From Betaproteobacteria bacterium (GTDB lineage Bacteria; Pseudomonadota; Gammaproteobacteria; Burkholderiales; JAHFQX01), in assembly GCA_023259135.1 (NCBI GenBank), contig JAHFQX010000004.1, positions 1 to 64,000 of the forward strand: 64,000 nucleotides of DNA. Direction: 5' to 3'. This document shows, piece after piece, positions 47,557 to 56,967 of this stretch. A program made the position numbers and the translations under genes. The notes below the pieces were generated by a model. The model saw nothing but the letters and a program-made list of their open reading frames with translations, was not told the origin of the DNA and ran no database searches. Each line of letters starts with the position of its first letter. Positions within the stretch are counted from its first letter, which is position 1.

Positions 47557-49670
47557 GGCAGCCGCGAGATCATGGCTTCCAGCTCGCGCCGCAAGGCCCG
47601 GGCGAAGCGGGGCCCGTCGCATAGCGGCGAAGCCGCCATGCGCTGGCGCAGGCCGGCCCGCAATTTTGCCAGCGCCGCTGGATCGGCGGCCCGTTGCGCC
47701 GCCCGTTCGACGTAATCGGCGGGATTCCGGGCGACCCATTCATGCAGTCCCAGGTTGGCGAGGGTGCTGAGGGAGTGGCGAGCGGGAAAAGTCTGCCCCG
47801 GCCAAGTCAGCACCGGAACGCCCATCCACAGAGCTTCCAGGGTGGTGGTGCTGCCGGTGAAGGGGAAGGGGTCCAGGGCGATGTCCACCGCCTCGTAACG
47901 CGCCAAATGGGCCGCGTGGGGGGAGCGGCCTTCGATGAGCAGCCGGTCTTCGCCGATGCCGTGCTGCCGGAACTGGTCCGTATAGCGCTGCCGGGTCGCG
48001 GAACATTCCAGCGCCGGGGTCTTGAGAAGCAGCCGGGAGCCCGATACCCGATGGAGAACCTCGCTCCACACGGCGACCACCTGGGGAGTGATTTTGCTCA
48101 GGATGTTGAAGCTGCCGAAGGTGATGCAGCCCGTTGCCAGGCAAGGCGGCGGCGCCACAGCCGGGGCATAGGCGGGGGGATCGTAGCAGATGAAGGCGTC
48201 GGGCATGCGCACCAGCCGCTCCGCGTAGTCGGCACAGGCCGAGGCCGGGGTTTCGTGGTCGTCGGTAATCAGGTAATCCATCGCGTCTAGCCCGGTGGTG
48301 GCCATGTAGCCCGCCCAACTGATCTGAATGGGGGCGGGTTTGCGGGCGAAGGCCGGCAGCCGGTTGCGGGCATTGTGGCCGGTCAGATCGAACAGAATGT
48401 CCACCCGGTCTTCTCGGATCAACTCCGCCAGGGCCGCATCGTCCATGCCCAGGACATTGCGCCAGGCGTCGGCGGCAGCCATGAAACGGCGGGTGAGATC
48501 GTCTTCCTCCCACTGATTGGCGTAGCAAATGATTTCGCACCAGGGCAGTCCCAGGGCTTCCTTGATGCGTCCCCGCAAGGAGGGTGCCGGACCGGCGCGG
48601 CGCAAGGCTTCCAGGGGGCGGATAACCAAGTGGCCCACCGGATGGGTGCGGAAATCTCCCGAAACGAAACCGATGCGCGGTCGGCGGCGACGGCGGTTGA
48701 GAAAGGGGGGCGGCGCGATATCCCCGCATTCCCCGTGGCGTTCGTTCCATTCCCGATGCTGGCGCAGCACCGTTGCCGGGGTGGTTTCCGGCAAGAACAA
48801 GGCCGAGTAGATCAGATTGCTGTGGGCCATGGAGAAATCCGGGCGCACGGCCAGGGCGTGACGGAAAGCCTCCAGAGCCTCGCCCATTCTGCCTTGGGTT
48901 TTGAGGGTGCTGCCGAGGTTGTTCCAGGCTTCCGCGTACTCGGGACGCAATGCTATCGCCCGGCGGTAGCAAGCCGTCGCCGCTTCCAGCCGGTGGGTCT
49001 CGCGCAGGGCGTTGCCCAGGTTGTAGTGGGCCTCCGGATAGTTCTCGTCGAAGCCGATGGCGGCCCGGTAGCTTTGAATCGCGCGGGCATAATCGCCATC
49101 CTGCTGATGGGCGTGGCCCAAACTGTTGTGAGCCGCGGCCCAATCGGGCCGTAGCCCCAGGCAGCGTTGCCAATGGGCGGCCGCCTCTTGCCAATCGCCG
49201 CCGTCGGCCAGCGTCAAGCCCAGGTTGTAATAGGCTTCGGCGAAACTCGGGCGCAGCGCCACGGCGTCCCGGTAGCAAGCGATGGCTCCGTGGCTGTCGC
49301 CTTGTTCCCGCAGCAGGTTCCCAAGCTTGTAACGGGCATCCGCATCCTCGGGAGCCGCGGCGATGAGCCGACGGTAGCAATTTTCCAAGGTTGGCGCGGG
49401 ACCGGCCCGACTCAGGATCAGGGCGTAGTTGCTGAGCATGTCCGGAACTTCTCCGGACCCCGCCAAGGCTTGTTCCAGGAGTTGTCGGGCGGTGGCGAGG
49501 TCGCCCTGCTGATAAGCGATCACGCCCAGCATGTGCAGGGCATCGAAGCAATGCGGGTTTTGCGCCAGCGCTTCTCGATAGACGGCCGCGGCCTGTTCCA
49601 GTTGCCCGGCTTGGTGATACCGGGTGGCAATGACAAGAAGATTCTCGGTGGACGGAGGAGCGACGCTCAT
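47553..49670 (-). CDS. TPR + OGT-like (SPINDLY-type) glycosyltransferase, paralogue of the downstream gene
   Basis: TPRs, then RIGFVSGDFRTHPVGHLV, ILFDLTGHNARNRLPAFARKPAPIQISWAGYMATTGL, DIALDPFPFTGSTTTLEALWMGVPVLTWPG. Confidence 0.93.
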   Translation of the reverse strand: MSVAPPSTENLLVIATRYHQAGQLEQAAAVYREALAQNPHCFDALHMLGVIAYQQGDLATARQLLEQALAGSGEVPDMLSNYALILSRAGPAPTLENCYRRLIAAAPEDADARYKLGNLLREQGDSHGAIACYRDAVALRPSFAEAYYNLGLTLADGGDWQEAAAHWQRCLGLRPDWAAAHNSLGHAHQQDGDYARAIQSYRAAIGFDENYPEAHYNLGNALRETHRLEAATACYRRAIALRPEYAEAWNNLGSTLKTQGRMGEALEAFRHALAVRPDFSMAHSNLIYSALFLPETTPATVLRQHREWNERHGECGDIAPPPFLNRRRRRPRIGFVSGDFRTHPVGHLVIRPLEALRRAGPAPSLRGRIKEALGLPWCEIICYANQWEEDDLTRRFMAAADAWRNVLGMDDAALAELIREDRVDILFDLTGHNARNRLPAFARKPAPIQISWAGYMATTGLDAMDYLITDDHETPASACADYAERLVRMPDAFICYDPPAYAPAVAPPPCLATGCITFGSFNILSKITPQVVAVWSEVLHRVSGSRLLLKTPALECSATRQRYTDQFRQHGIGEDRLLIEGRSPHAAHLARYEAVDIALDPFPFTGSTTTLEALWMGVPVLTWPGQTFPARHSLSTLANLGLHEWVARNPADYVERAAQRAADPAALAKLRAGLRQRMAASPLCDGPRFARALRRELEAMISRLP

Positions 49671-49700
49671 GGGCGTGGGGCTGCGGGGTAGCCACCGATG

Positions 49701-51326
49701 CTACGGCCGGTAGCCGGGAATGGCCGTAACGTCCACCGCGTCGATTTGGTGAGGATCGAGGAACTGTTCGGCGTATCGGAGGTAGACCTGGTCGCGGACG
49801 AAGATGTCGAAGAGGTCCGGATCGATGTGGCCGTTGAGCTTGAATTTGCCCAGGATGGCGAGGGCCTCGGTCAGGGATTTGCCTTTTTTATAGGGCCGGT
49901 CCTTGGCGGTGAGGGCCTCGAAGATGTCGGCGATGGCCATGATCCGCGCCTGCACCGACATCTGCTCCCGAGTGAGGCCTCGGGGATAGCCTTTTCCGTC
50001 CATGCGCTCGTGGTGGCCGCCGGCGTATTCGGGAACGTTGCGCAGATGGTTGGGCCAAGGCAGCGATTCGAGCATGGTGATGGTGACTTCGATGTGATGG
50101 TTGATCACCTGGCGCTCCTCGGCGGTCAGGGTTCCGGAGCGGATGGCAAGATTGGCGACCTCCTCCTCGGTAAGGAAGGGGGCGTCCTTTCCGTGGGGAT
50201 CTTTCCATCGATAGCGCTGGGCGAGGGTGCGGATGCGCTCGACATCCTCGTCGCGCATGGCTTCGGAGCCGATATTGCAATGCCGGAGGAACTCCCGGTC
50301 CAAATCGTACTGCCGCAGCCGTTCCTTGAAATCTTGCTCCAGCCGGGACAAGGTATCGACGTCGCCCTGGGCGGCGGCGCCGGCCCGCAGCCACTCGATC
50401 TCGGCGTCCCGCTTGAGCACCTCGAAGCGGGTGTCGATCAGGTGGATGCGGTCGAACAGGGTTTGCAGCTTGGTGGCTTTGTCCACCACATGCACCGGAG
50501 TGGTGACCTTGCCGCAATCGTGGAGCAGGCTGGCGATTTTAAGCTCATGCCGGTCCAGGTCGCTCATCCTGAAATCCTTGAAGGCGCCGATGGATGCGTC
50601 GTTGACGGCCTCCGCCAGCAGCATGGTGAGCTCCGGCACCCGCTGGCAATGGCCCCCGGTGTAGGGGGACTTGTCGTCGATGGCGGCGTTGATCAATTGG
50701 ATAAACGCCTCGAACAGCTCTTCCAGTTGATTGATGAGCAGCCGGTTGGTCAGCGCGACGGCGGCCTGGGAGGCGAGGGATTCGGCCAGATGCTGATCGG
50801 CCTCGGAGAACGGCGCGATCTCGCCGGAGGCCGGATGGCGGGCGTTGATGAGCTGCAACACGCCGATCACCTGATTCTCGTGATTCTTCATCGGCACCGT
50901 CAGGAAGGATTTCGACCGGTAGCCGGTATTTTGGTCGAAGCGCTGGGTGCCGCTGAAATCGAAGCCTGCCTCGGTGTAGGCGTCGGCGATGTTGACGGTT
51001 TTCTCGTTCAGGGCGGAGTAGGCCGCCACCATGCTGTTGTTGGGACGCCCTTCGGCGTCGTAAAGCGGCAGCGGGGGAAAGGGAATGGGCCGGCCCGAGG
51101 TTCCCCCCATGGCGATTCCCAGGCTGTCGGTGCGCATGATTTCGAAGCGCAGTTGTCCATTCACTGCCCGGTACAGGGTGCCGCCGTCGGCGTGGGTGAT
51201 GGTCTTGGCGGCCACCAGAATGTTCTCCAGCAGCCGGTCGATATTCCTTTCCTGGGAAAGAGCAGTGCCGATGCGGGTGAGCTGCTCCAGGCGATAGAAC
51301 AGGTCGGCGAAGGGGGGGCGGTCCAT
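49701..51326 (-). CDS. GAF + HD-GYP domain protein (putative c-di-GMP phosphodiesterase)
   Basis: GAF NTGYRSKSFLTVPMKNHENQVIGVLQLINA; HDCGK; HHERMDGKGYPRGLTREQM; ADIFEALTAKDRPYKKG. Confidence 0.92.
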   Translation of the reverse strand: MDRPPFADLFYRLEQLTRIGTALSQERNIDRLLENILVAAKTITHADGGTLYRAVNGQLRFEIMRTDSLGIAMGGTSGRPIPFPPLPLYDAEGRPNNSMVAAYSALNEKTVNIADAYTEAGFDFSGTQRFDQNTGYRSKSFLTVPMKNHENQVIGVLQLINARHPASGEIAPFSEADQHLAESLASQAAVALTNRLLINQLEELFEAFIQLINAAIDDKSPYTGGHCQRVPELTMLLAEAVNDASIGAFKDFRMSDLDRHELKIASLLHDCGKVTTPVHVVDKATKLQTLFDRIHLIDTRFEVLKRDAEIEWLRAGAAAQGDVDTLSRLEQDFKERLRQYDLDREFLRHCNIGSEAMRDEDVERIRTLAQRYRWKDPHGKDAPFLTEEEVANLAIRSGTLTAEERQVINHHIEVTITMLESLPWPNHLRNVPEYAGGHHERMDGKGYPRGLTREQMSVQARIMAIADIFEALTAKDRPYKKGKSLTEALAILGKFKLNGHIDPDLFDIFVRDQVYLRYAEQFLDPHQIDAVDVTAIPGYRP

Positions 51327-51382
51327 GGTCGAGCGCTGGCCAGTGAAAGAGGCTTCGAGTCCCGGGGTGGCCGACCGGCAAA

Positions 51383-53755
51383 CTATTTGATGCAGACCGC
51401 CCGCACCTGGAGCATGTCGGTGATGCCCTGCAGCACCTTCTCGACCCCGTCCTGCTTCAAGGTGTGCAATCCTTCTTCCAGGGCGGTCACCAGCATTTCC
51501 GCCACCCGGGCGTGCTCCTGGATGTTTTTCTTGATGGCGTCGGTGCCGATCAAGAGCTCGTGGAGCCCCACCCGGCCCTTGTAGCCGCTGCCGTTACAGG
51601 TCTCGCAGCCCACCGGGGCGTAGAGGGTGAATTGGCCTTGTTCGTTGGCGAACAAGCGAACCCAGTCTTTATAAATGCGCTCATAAGCGGCTTTGGGATC
51701 TTGTTGCCAGCTCGGAAGATTTTTCAGTTCCTGGCAGTACTCCTCCAGCAACAGATGAATTTCCTCCTCGCTGGCGACATGAGGTTGCTTGCACTTGGCG
51801 CAGAGCCGCTTGGCCAGGCGCTGGGCCAATATGCCGAGCAGCGCGTCGGCGAAGTTGAAGGGGTCCATGCCCATGTCCAACAGCCGGATAATGCTTTCCG
51901 TGGCGCTGTTGGTGTGCAGAGTGGCGAACACCAAGTGTCCGGTGAGGGAGGCTTCGATGCCGATGGAGGTGGTTTCCTTGTCGCGCATCTCGCCGACCAT
52001 GATGATGTCGGGATCGGCCCGCAGGAATGCCTTCATGGCGGTGGCGAAGTTGAGACCCGCCTTGGGGTTCATCTGCACTTGGCGCAGGCCTTTTTGGGTG
52101 ATCTCCACCGGGTCTTCGGCGGTCCAGATTTTGTTCTCCGGGGTGTTGAGATAGCCCAGCACCGAGTGCAGCGTGGTGGTCTTGCCGGAGCCGGTGGGGC
52201 CGCACACGAAGAACAGCCCGTAGGGCTTGTCGACGGTTTCCTTGACCAGCTTGGCGTTGCGCTCGCTCAAACCCAGCTTGTCCAGGGGGATGGGCTCGCC
52301 GGCGGCCAGGATCCGCATCACGATGTCCTCCACCCCGCCCTGGGACGGAATGGTGGCCACCCGCAGCTCGATGTCCAGCGGGCCGAATTTCTTGAATTTG
52401 ATCTTGCCGTCCTGGGGCTTGCGCTTCTCCGAAATATCCAGATCGCACATGATCTTGATGCGGGCGACGATGGCGTTGCGGTAGCTGGCCGGCACCGAAA
52501 TGTAGGGAGCCAGGGAGCCGTCCTTGCGGAAGCGGATTTCGGTCTTGGCTTTGCCGGGGTAGGGCTCGATGTGGATGTCCGAAGCCCCTTGATGGTAGGC
52601 ATCGACGACGATCTTGTTGACCAGCTTGACCAGTTCGTTGTCGGCCGCGGCGGAAGCTTCGTCGGCGGCGCCGGGGCCCTCCTCGGATTCGTCGTCCATG
52701 TTCGACAGCAGATCGCCGATGGAGGTGGTGTCCATGGAATCGGCGCCGCCGAAGAGCAAATCCAGGGTGGCGATGAACTCGCGATGGGAGCAAACCCGGT
52801 ATAGCAGTTTGTTTTTCGGAAAGACGTTGTTGACCACCTTGGAACTTTTCGCCCGCTCCGGATCGGTGGTCAGGATCACCAAGCCGTCCTTGGTATCATC
52901 CACCGGCACCCACTGGCTGCTTTCGGCGTAATCGCGCTTGAGGTTTTTCAGCAGATCCACGGGCTTGACGCGGTCGGCCCGAAAGGGCTCGTAGGGCACC
53001 TGGAAAAACTTGCCGAGCGCCTCGCCCAGGGCTTGGGGTTTGATTTGGAATTCGTCCAACAGGACGTCTTCCACCGTCAGCCCTTTTCTCCGGGCGGAAC
53101 GGGTGGCCAGCTCCAGCTCGTCGGCGGACAGCACGGCATCGGCAACCAGGTAATCATATTTGCCCCTGATAACGTCCTGGGCCTTCTGGCGCTGGCGGAA
53201 AGCGATGGCCAGGGTTTCCGCCAATTGAACAATGCCTTCTTCGCACAACGGCGAGAAAGGGGCGCCCGATTTGCTGTTGATGAGCTGCACCACCCCGATC
53301 AGATCCTGATTGCCGGCATCCACCACGGGAGCCACCAGCATCTGCTTGGTGCGATATCCGGTGCGCCGGTCCACTTCCTTGAGGAATCTTAGATGGGGGC
53401 TGAGCCGGGCTAGCTCTTGGTCGTCGTAGACATCCCGAATATGGATGGTCTTTTTGTTGACGGCGACGAATCCGGCGACGCTCTGTTCGTTGATGGGCAG
53501 GCGCAGATCCTTGAAGGAATTCAGGCCGGTCTTGACCTTGGAGACGATGGATTGATTGTCTTCGCCCACTACGTATATGGTGAGCCGGTCGGCATCGAAG
53601 AGGGCGCAGACATCCTGGCTCACCTCCAACATGATTTCGTCGATGTTGTTGGTGGCGTGGATTTTGTTGGCGACCGCCTGCAATCTCCGGGAAAACTCCA
53701 GCTTCTCGGTCAGATTATCGGCAGGGGCGGGACGGGTTTCCAGTACGCTACTCAT
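51383..53755 (-). CDS. GAF-fused type II/IV secretion ATPase (PilB/GspE-like)
   Basis: GAF RRTGYRTKQMLVAPVVDAGNQDLIGVVQLINSKSG; Walker A CGPTGSGKTTTLHSVLG; DPDIIMVGEMRDKETTSIGIEASLTGHLVFATLHTNSA; Cys4 C..C/C..C zinc motif. Confidence 0.94.
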   Translation of the reverse strand: MSSVLETRPAPADNLTEKLEFSRRLQAVANKIHATNNIDEIMLEVSQDVCALFDADRLTIYVVGEDNQSIVSKVKTGLNSFKDLRLPINEQSVAGFVAVNKKTIHIRDVYDDQELARLSPHLRFLKEVDRRTGYRTKQMLVAPVVDAGNQDLIGVVQLINSKSGAPFSPLCEEGIVQLAETLAIAFRQRQKAQDVIRGKYDYLVADAVLSADELELATRSARRKGLTVEDVLLDEFQIKPQALGEALGKFFQVPYEPFRADRVKPVDLLKNLKRDYAESSQWVPVDDTKDGLVILTTDPERAKSSKVVNNVFPKNKLLYRVCSHREFIATLDLLFGGADSMDTTSIGDLLSNMDDESEEGPGAADEASAAADNELVKLVNKIVVDAYHQGASDIHIEPYPGKAKTEIRFRKDGSLAPYISVPASYRNAIVARIKIMCDLDISEKRKPQDGKIKFKKFGPLDIELRVATIPSQGGVEDIVMRILAAGEPIPLDKLGLSERNAKLVKETVDKPYGLFFVCGPTGSGKTTTLHSVLGYLNTPENKIWTAEDPVEITQKGLRQVQMNPKAGLNFATAMKAFLRADPDIIMVGEMRDKETTSIGIEASLTGHLVFATLHTNSATESIIRLLDMGMDPFNFADALLGILAQRLAKRLCAKCKQPHVASEEEIHLLLEEYCQELKNLPSWQQDPKAAYERIYKDWVRLFANEQGQFTLYAPVGCETCNGSGYKGRVGLHELLIGTDAIKKNIQEHARVAEMLVTALEEGLHTLKQDGVEKVLQGITDMLQVRAVCIK

Positions 53756-53854
53756 GGCCGTCTACCTCCTTTGCTCGGACAAATTCGCCCCATCCGCGAG
53801 CCGGGAACAAGTCTTGCCCGACTTGGCGAGCCTAGGGGCGGGATCCATCGTTCA

Positions 53855-54619
53855 TCAGAACTCGAAAATGTCCCCATTGCGGAGCATTCTGGGGTGGTGG
53901 GCGCCGGCGTCACGCTCTACCTCGCTCATGGTGAGCTCTATCTCGCTGGGCTTCAAGTGGGTAATGTAGATTTCGGCCGGACGCCGGAGCTTGGCCAACT
54001 CCTCGGCCAGCATGCTCGGACAAAGATGCATGGAGTCTATCGCCAGGCCTTTTTCCCTATTGCAGAAAGCCGTTTCGATGATCAAGTAGCGCAGATTGTC
54101 GATCCGGTTCACTTCGTCCCACAAGGCATCGTTGGTGGTGGTGTCCCCGCTAAACACCAGGCTGGCAGCCCCGCTGTCGATACGGTATCCGACCGCGGGA
54201 ACGACGTGCTTGGCGGGGAGCGGCGTGATTTTCCGCTTGCCGAGGCGCACCGTTTGCCCCAGCGCCACCGCGCTGTAGCGCATGAAGGGATTTTCGGGAT
54301 TGGGGATGCGGGTGAAATCCGGCCATAGCTTCCAATTGAACAGATGCTCCCGAAGAATCTCCAGGGTCGGATCTATGGCATGCACCGTAATGGGCCGGTT
54401 CCGCATGCAGCCGACGGTATCCACCAGGAAGGGAATGCAAGCGACGTGGTCCAAATGGGAATGGGTGACGAAGACATGACCGATCCGGGCCAAGGCATCG
54501 AGGGGCAAATTCCCCACCCCCGTTCCGGCATCGATCAGGATGTCATCGTCCAGCAGCATGGACGTCGTCCGAAGCTCTCCGCCGATGCCGCCGCTGCAAC
54601 CCAGTATGCGCAGTTTCAT
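53855..54619 (-). CDS. Class II-like 3',5'-cyclic-nucleotide phosphodiesterase (metallo-beta-lactamase fold)
   Basis: VFVTHSHLDHVACIPFLVD; FSGDTTTNDALWDE; ETAFCNREKGLAIDSMHLCPSMLAEELAKLRRPAEIYITHLKPSE. Confidence 0.82.
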   Translation of the reverse strand: MKLRILGCSGGIGGELRTTSMLLDDDILIDAGTGVGNLPLDALARIGHVFVTHSHLDHVACIPFLVDTVGCMRNRPITVHAIDPTLEILREHLFNWKLWPDFTRIPNPENPFMRYSAVALGQTVRLGKRKITPLPAKHVVPAVGYRIDSGAASLVFSGDTTTNDALWDEVNRIDNLRYLIIETAFCNREKGLAIDSMHLCPSMLAEELAKLRRPAEIYITHLKPSEIELTMSEVERDAGAHHPRMLRNGDIFEF

Positions 54620-54625
54620 GAATGG

Positions 54626-56848
54626 TTATTTGGTTTCGAATGTGAAAACCCCATCCCAGTCCGCCCCCGGGGGGGCGGCGCGGAAATGGGCGATACGCTC
54701 AAGGTAAAGGGCGTACAGCGTTGCCTGGGGGGCTGCCTTTTGCAGGTTCAGGAGTTGCAGTTCGGCCATGTCCCACTCTTGACGCCGATAATGCCGCAGC
54801 GCCTTGGCGAAAAGCTCCAGCTCATCCAGCCGGCCTTGCTCCACTTCGCCGATCAAGCCGATGGGCTCGAAGATGGCCACCGGCTCTTCCTTGCCCTTGA
54901 CCTTGACCCGGTCGATCTCCCGGAACGCCATGTCGGGCACCCAGGCGCGGGTCTGTTCGCCGACTATCATACCCACCCCGTACTGTTTTGTGATCCCCTC
55001 CAGCCGGGAAGCCAGGTTCACGGCATCTCCCATCACCGTGTAGGCCAGGCGGATTTCCGAGCCCATGTTGCCCACGCTCATGCGGCCGCTGTTGACCCCG
55101 ACGCCGACGCGGATTTCCGGCCAGCCTTCGGCCTTGAAATGGGGCTGCAGCGCGTCCAGCGTGGCTTGCAGCTCCATGCCCGCCAGCACGGCGTTGCGGG
55201 CATGATCGGGATCGGCCAGCGGCGCTCCCCAGAATGCCATGATGCAATCCCCCATGTATTTGTCGATGGTGCCCCGATGCTTATAGATGACCCGGGTCAG
55301 GGGAGTCAGGAACTCGTTCATCAAACGACTCAGTTCCTTCGGGTCCAGGCCCTCCGAAATGGTGGTGAAGCCCCGGACATCGGAGAACAGCACCGACATC
55401 TCCCGGCTTTCCCCTTCCATGGAGAAGCTTTCCGGATTCTGGCTCATCTCGTCCACCAATTCGGGGGGCACGTACTGGCCGAACAGCCCGGTGATTTGCC
55501 GCTTGGCCCGGGTTTCGACGAAGAACCCGTAGGACATGTTGAAAGCGAACAACAGAAAAATCATCAGGATTCCCGAGGCGATGGGCAGCACGATATTGCC
55601 GTAGTGCCAAGCCGCGACGTTGACGACCAGGGCGCCCCCGAGCACGATGCAAGTGACCAGCGATCCCTTGAAGGGGCTCAGAACCGGCAGCAACAAGGCG
55701 AGCAGCAGGCCAGAAACGAACAGCGACGCTACTTCGGCGCCGATGACGTAGGGGGGTTTTTGGGGAATCTTCTGATCCAGCATCCCGGCGATGAGATTAG
55801 CGTGAATTTCCACTCCCGGATAGACCGGCGCCACCGGGGTAGAACGCAGGTCCAGCAGCCCCGGCGCGGTGGTGCCGATCAAGGCGATCTTGCCTTTCAA
55901 GGCCGCTACCGGGACCCGCTCCCGCAGCACATCGGAGACGGAGATGTACGGAAAGCTTCCTTGGGGACCCCGGTAAGGAACCAGGGTGGAAACGATTTCG
56001 TCAACGGGAATCCGTATCGGGCCGACTTCCAGCCACTCTAGCCCGGTGTAGTCCTGGGAAGCGGCTTCCTCGGTGAACCCCGGCACCACCGGAGGGGAAC
56101 CCAGCAAGGCGCGGATCACGGCCAGCGACAAGGATTCGTAATAGGCGCCTTGATATTCCGCCAGCATGGGAACCCGCCGGGAAACCCCGTCTTCGTCCAC
56201 CCACGGATTGAAGTGCCCGGCTCCGGCCGCGTTCTTGACGAACTCGGGAAGATTTGAGCCATAGCCCGACCAAGTGGTGAAACCGACGGGGCGGCCGGCG
56301 AAAGCATCGGGCCCTAAAACGGGCGGGGGCAGCAGGCCGGATTTGGTGCCCTGGCCGGGAGCGTCGCCACTGCTAAAATAATAGCCCAGCACCACTTTGC
56401 GCCCCCGCATTTTTCTGGCGAACACCTCGTCATGCTGGAGACCGGGGCGCACCGCGCTCAAGGCCGACTGGAATTCCTTCACCCCCTTGAGCTGCTTGCG
56501 TCCCAGGTCTTCCAGGACTTTCAGGCCAGAACTTTCGTCTCGCTCGGCGAAAACCACGTCAAAACCGACGACGGCGATGCCGTAGTGGTCGAACAGCTTG
56601 TCCAGCAGTAATCCGAGGCGGTCCCGGCGCCAAGGCCAGCGGCCCTCCTCGGCCAGGCTTTTTTCGTCGATATCTAGAACGACTACGCGCTGATCCACGG
56701 TGCGCGGCATGGTCAGGCGAACCCGCGCGTCGTAGGCGATAGCCTCCAGCCGGCGGATCAATGGAGCGTCGTAGATTTTCGCGGCGTAGCCGACGAATAG
56801 GGCGACGATGATCAGCCCCCCGACAATGCGGATCAGATGCTTCTTCAT
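54626..56848 (-). CDS. CHASE2-domain class III adenylate cyclase
   Basis: N-terminal TM + CHASE2 (VVVLDIDEKSLAEEGRWPWRRDRLGLLLDKL), 3 TM, cyclase LFSDVRGFTTISEGLDPKELSRLMNEFLTPL, GTIDKYMGDCIMAFWGAPLADPDHA, AYTVMGDAVNLASRLEGITKQYG. Confidence 0.94.
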   Translation of the reverse strand: MKKHLIRIVGGLIIVALFVGYAAKIYDAPLIRRLEAIAYDARVRLTMPRTVDQRVVVLDIDEKSLAEEGRWPWRRDRLGLLLDKLFDHYGIAVVGFDVVFAERDESSGLKVLEDLGRKQLKGVKEFQSALSAVRPGLQHDEVFARKMRGRKVVLGYYFSSGDAPGQGTKSGLLPPPVLGPDAFAGRPVGFTTWSGYGSNLPEFVKNAAGAGHFNPWVDEDGVSRRVPMLAEYQGAYYESLSLAVIRALLGSPPVVPGFTEEAASQDYTGLEWLEVGPIRIPVDEIVSTLVPYRGPQGSFPYISVSDVLRERVPVAALKGKIALIGTTAPGLLDLRSTPVAPVYPGVEIHANLIAGMLDQKIPQKPPYVIGAEVASLFVSGLLLALLLPVLSPFKGSLVTCIVLGGALVVNVAAWHYGNIVLPIASGILMIFLLFAFNMSYGFFVETRAKRQITGLFGQYVPPELVDEMSQNPESFSMEGESREMSVLFSDVRGFTTISEGLDPKELSRLMNEFLTPLTRVIYKHRGTIDKYMGDCIMAFWGAPLADPDHARNAVLAGMELQATLDALQPHFKAEGWPEIRVGVGVNSGRMSVGNMGSEIRLAYTVMGDAVNLASRLEGITKQYGVGMIVGEQTRAWVPDMAFREIDRVKVKGKEEPVAIFEPIGLIGEVEQGRLDELELFAKALRHYRRQEWDMAELQLLNLQKAAPQATLYALYLERIAHFRAAPPGADWDGVFTFETK

Positions 56849-56967
56849 TCGCTAAGGCAACCGCGGCGTTGCGTGTTTTGCCAAGGCGGCGGTCATTGGC
56901 AGGCGGCGCGCGCCCGGCATCCGATGCTTGGGGCCGCAACGCATCTCACGGAGATGGCTTCTGGACA

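Noticed and set aside
51593-53755. c-di-GMP binding by an MshEN motif in the GAF-ATPase
   Set aside because: The region after the GAF looks like a GspE N-terminal domain, but the RLGxxL...G...Q signature of c-di-GMP-binding MshEN is not clear, so not claimed.
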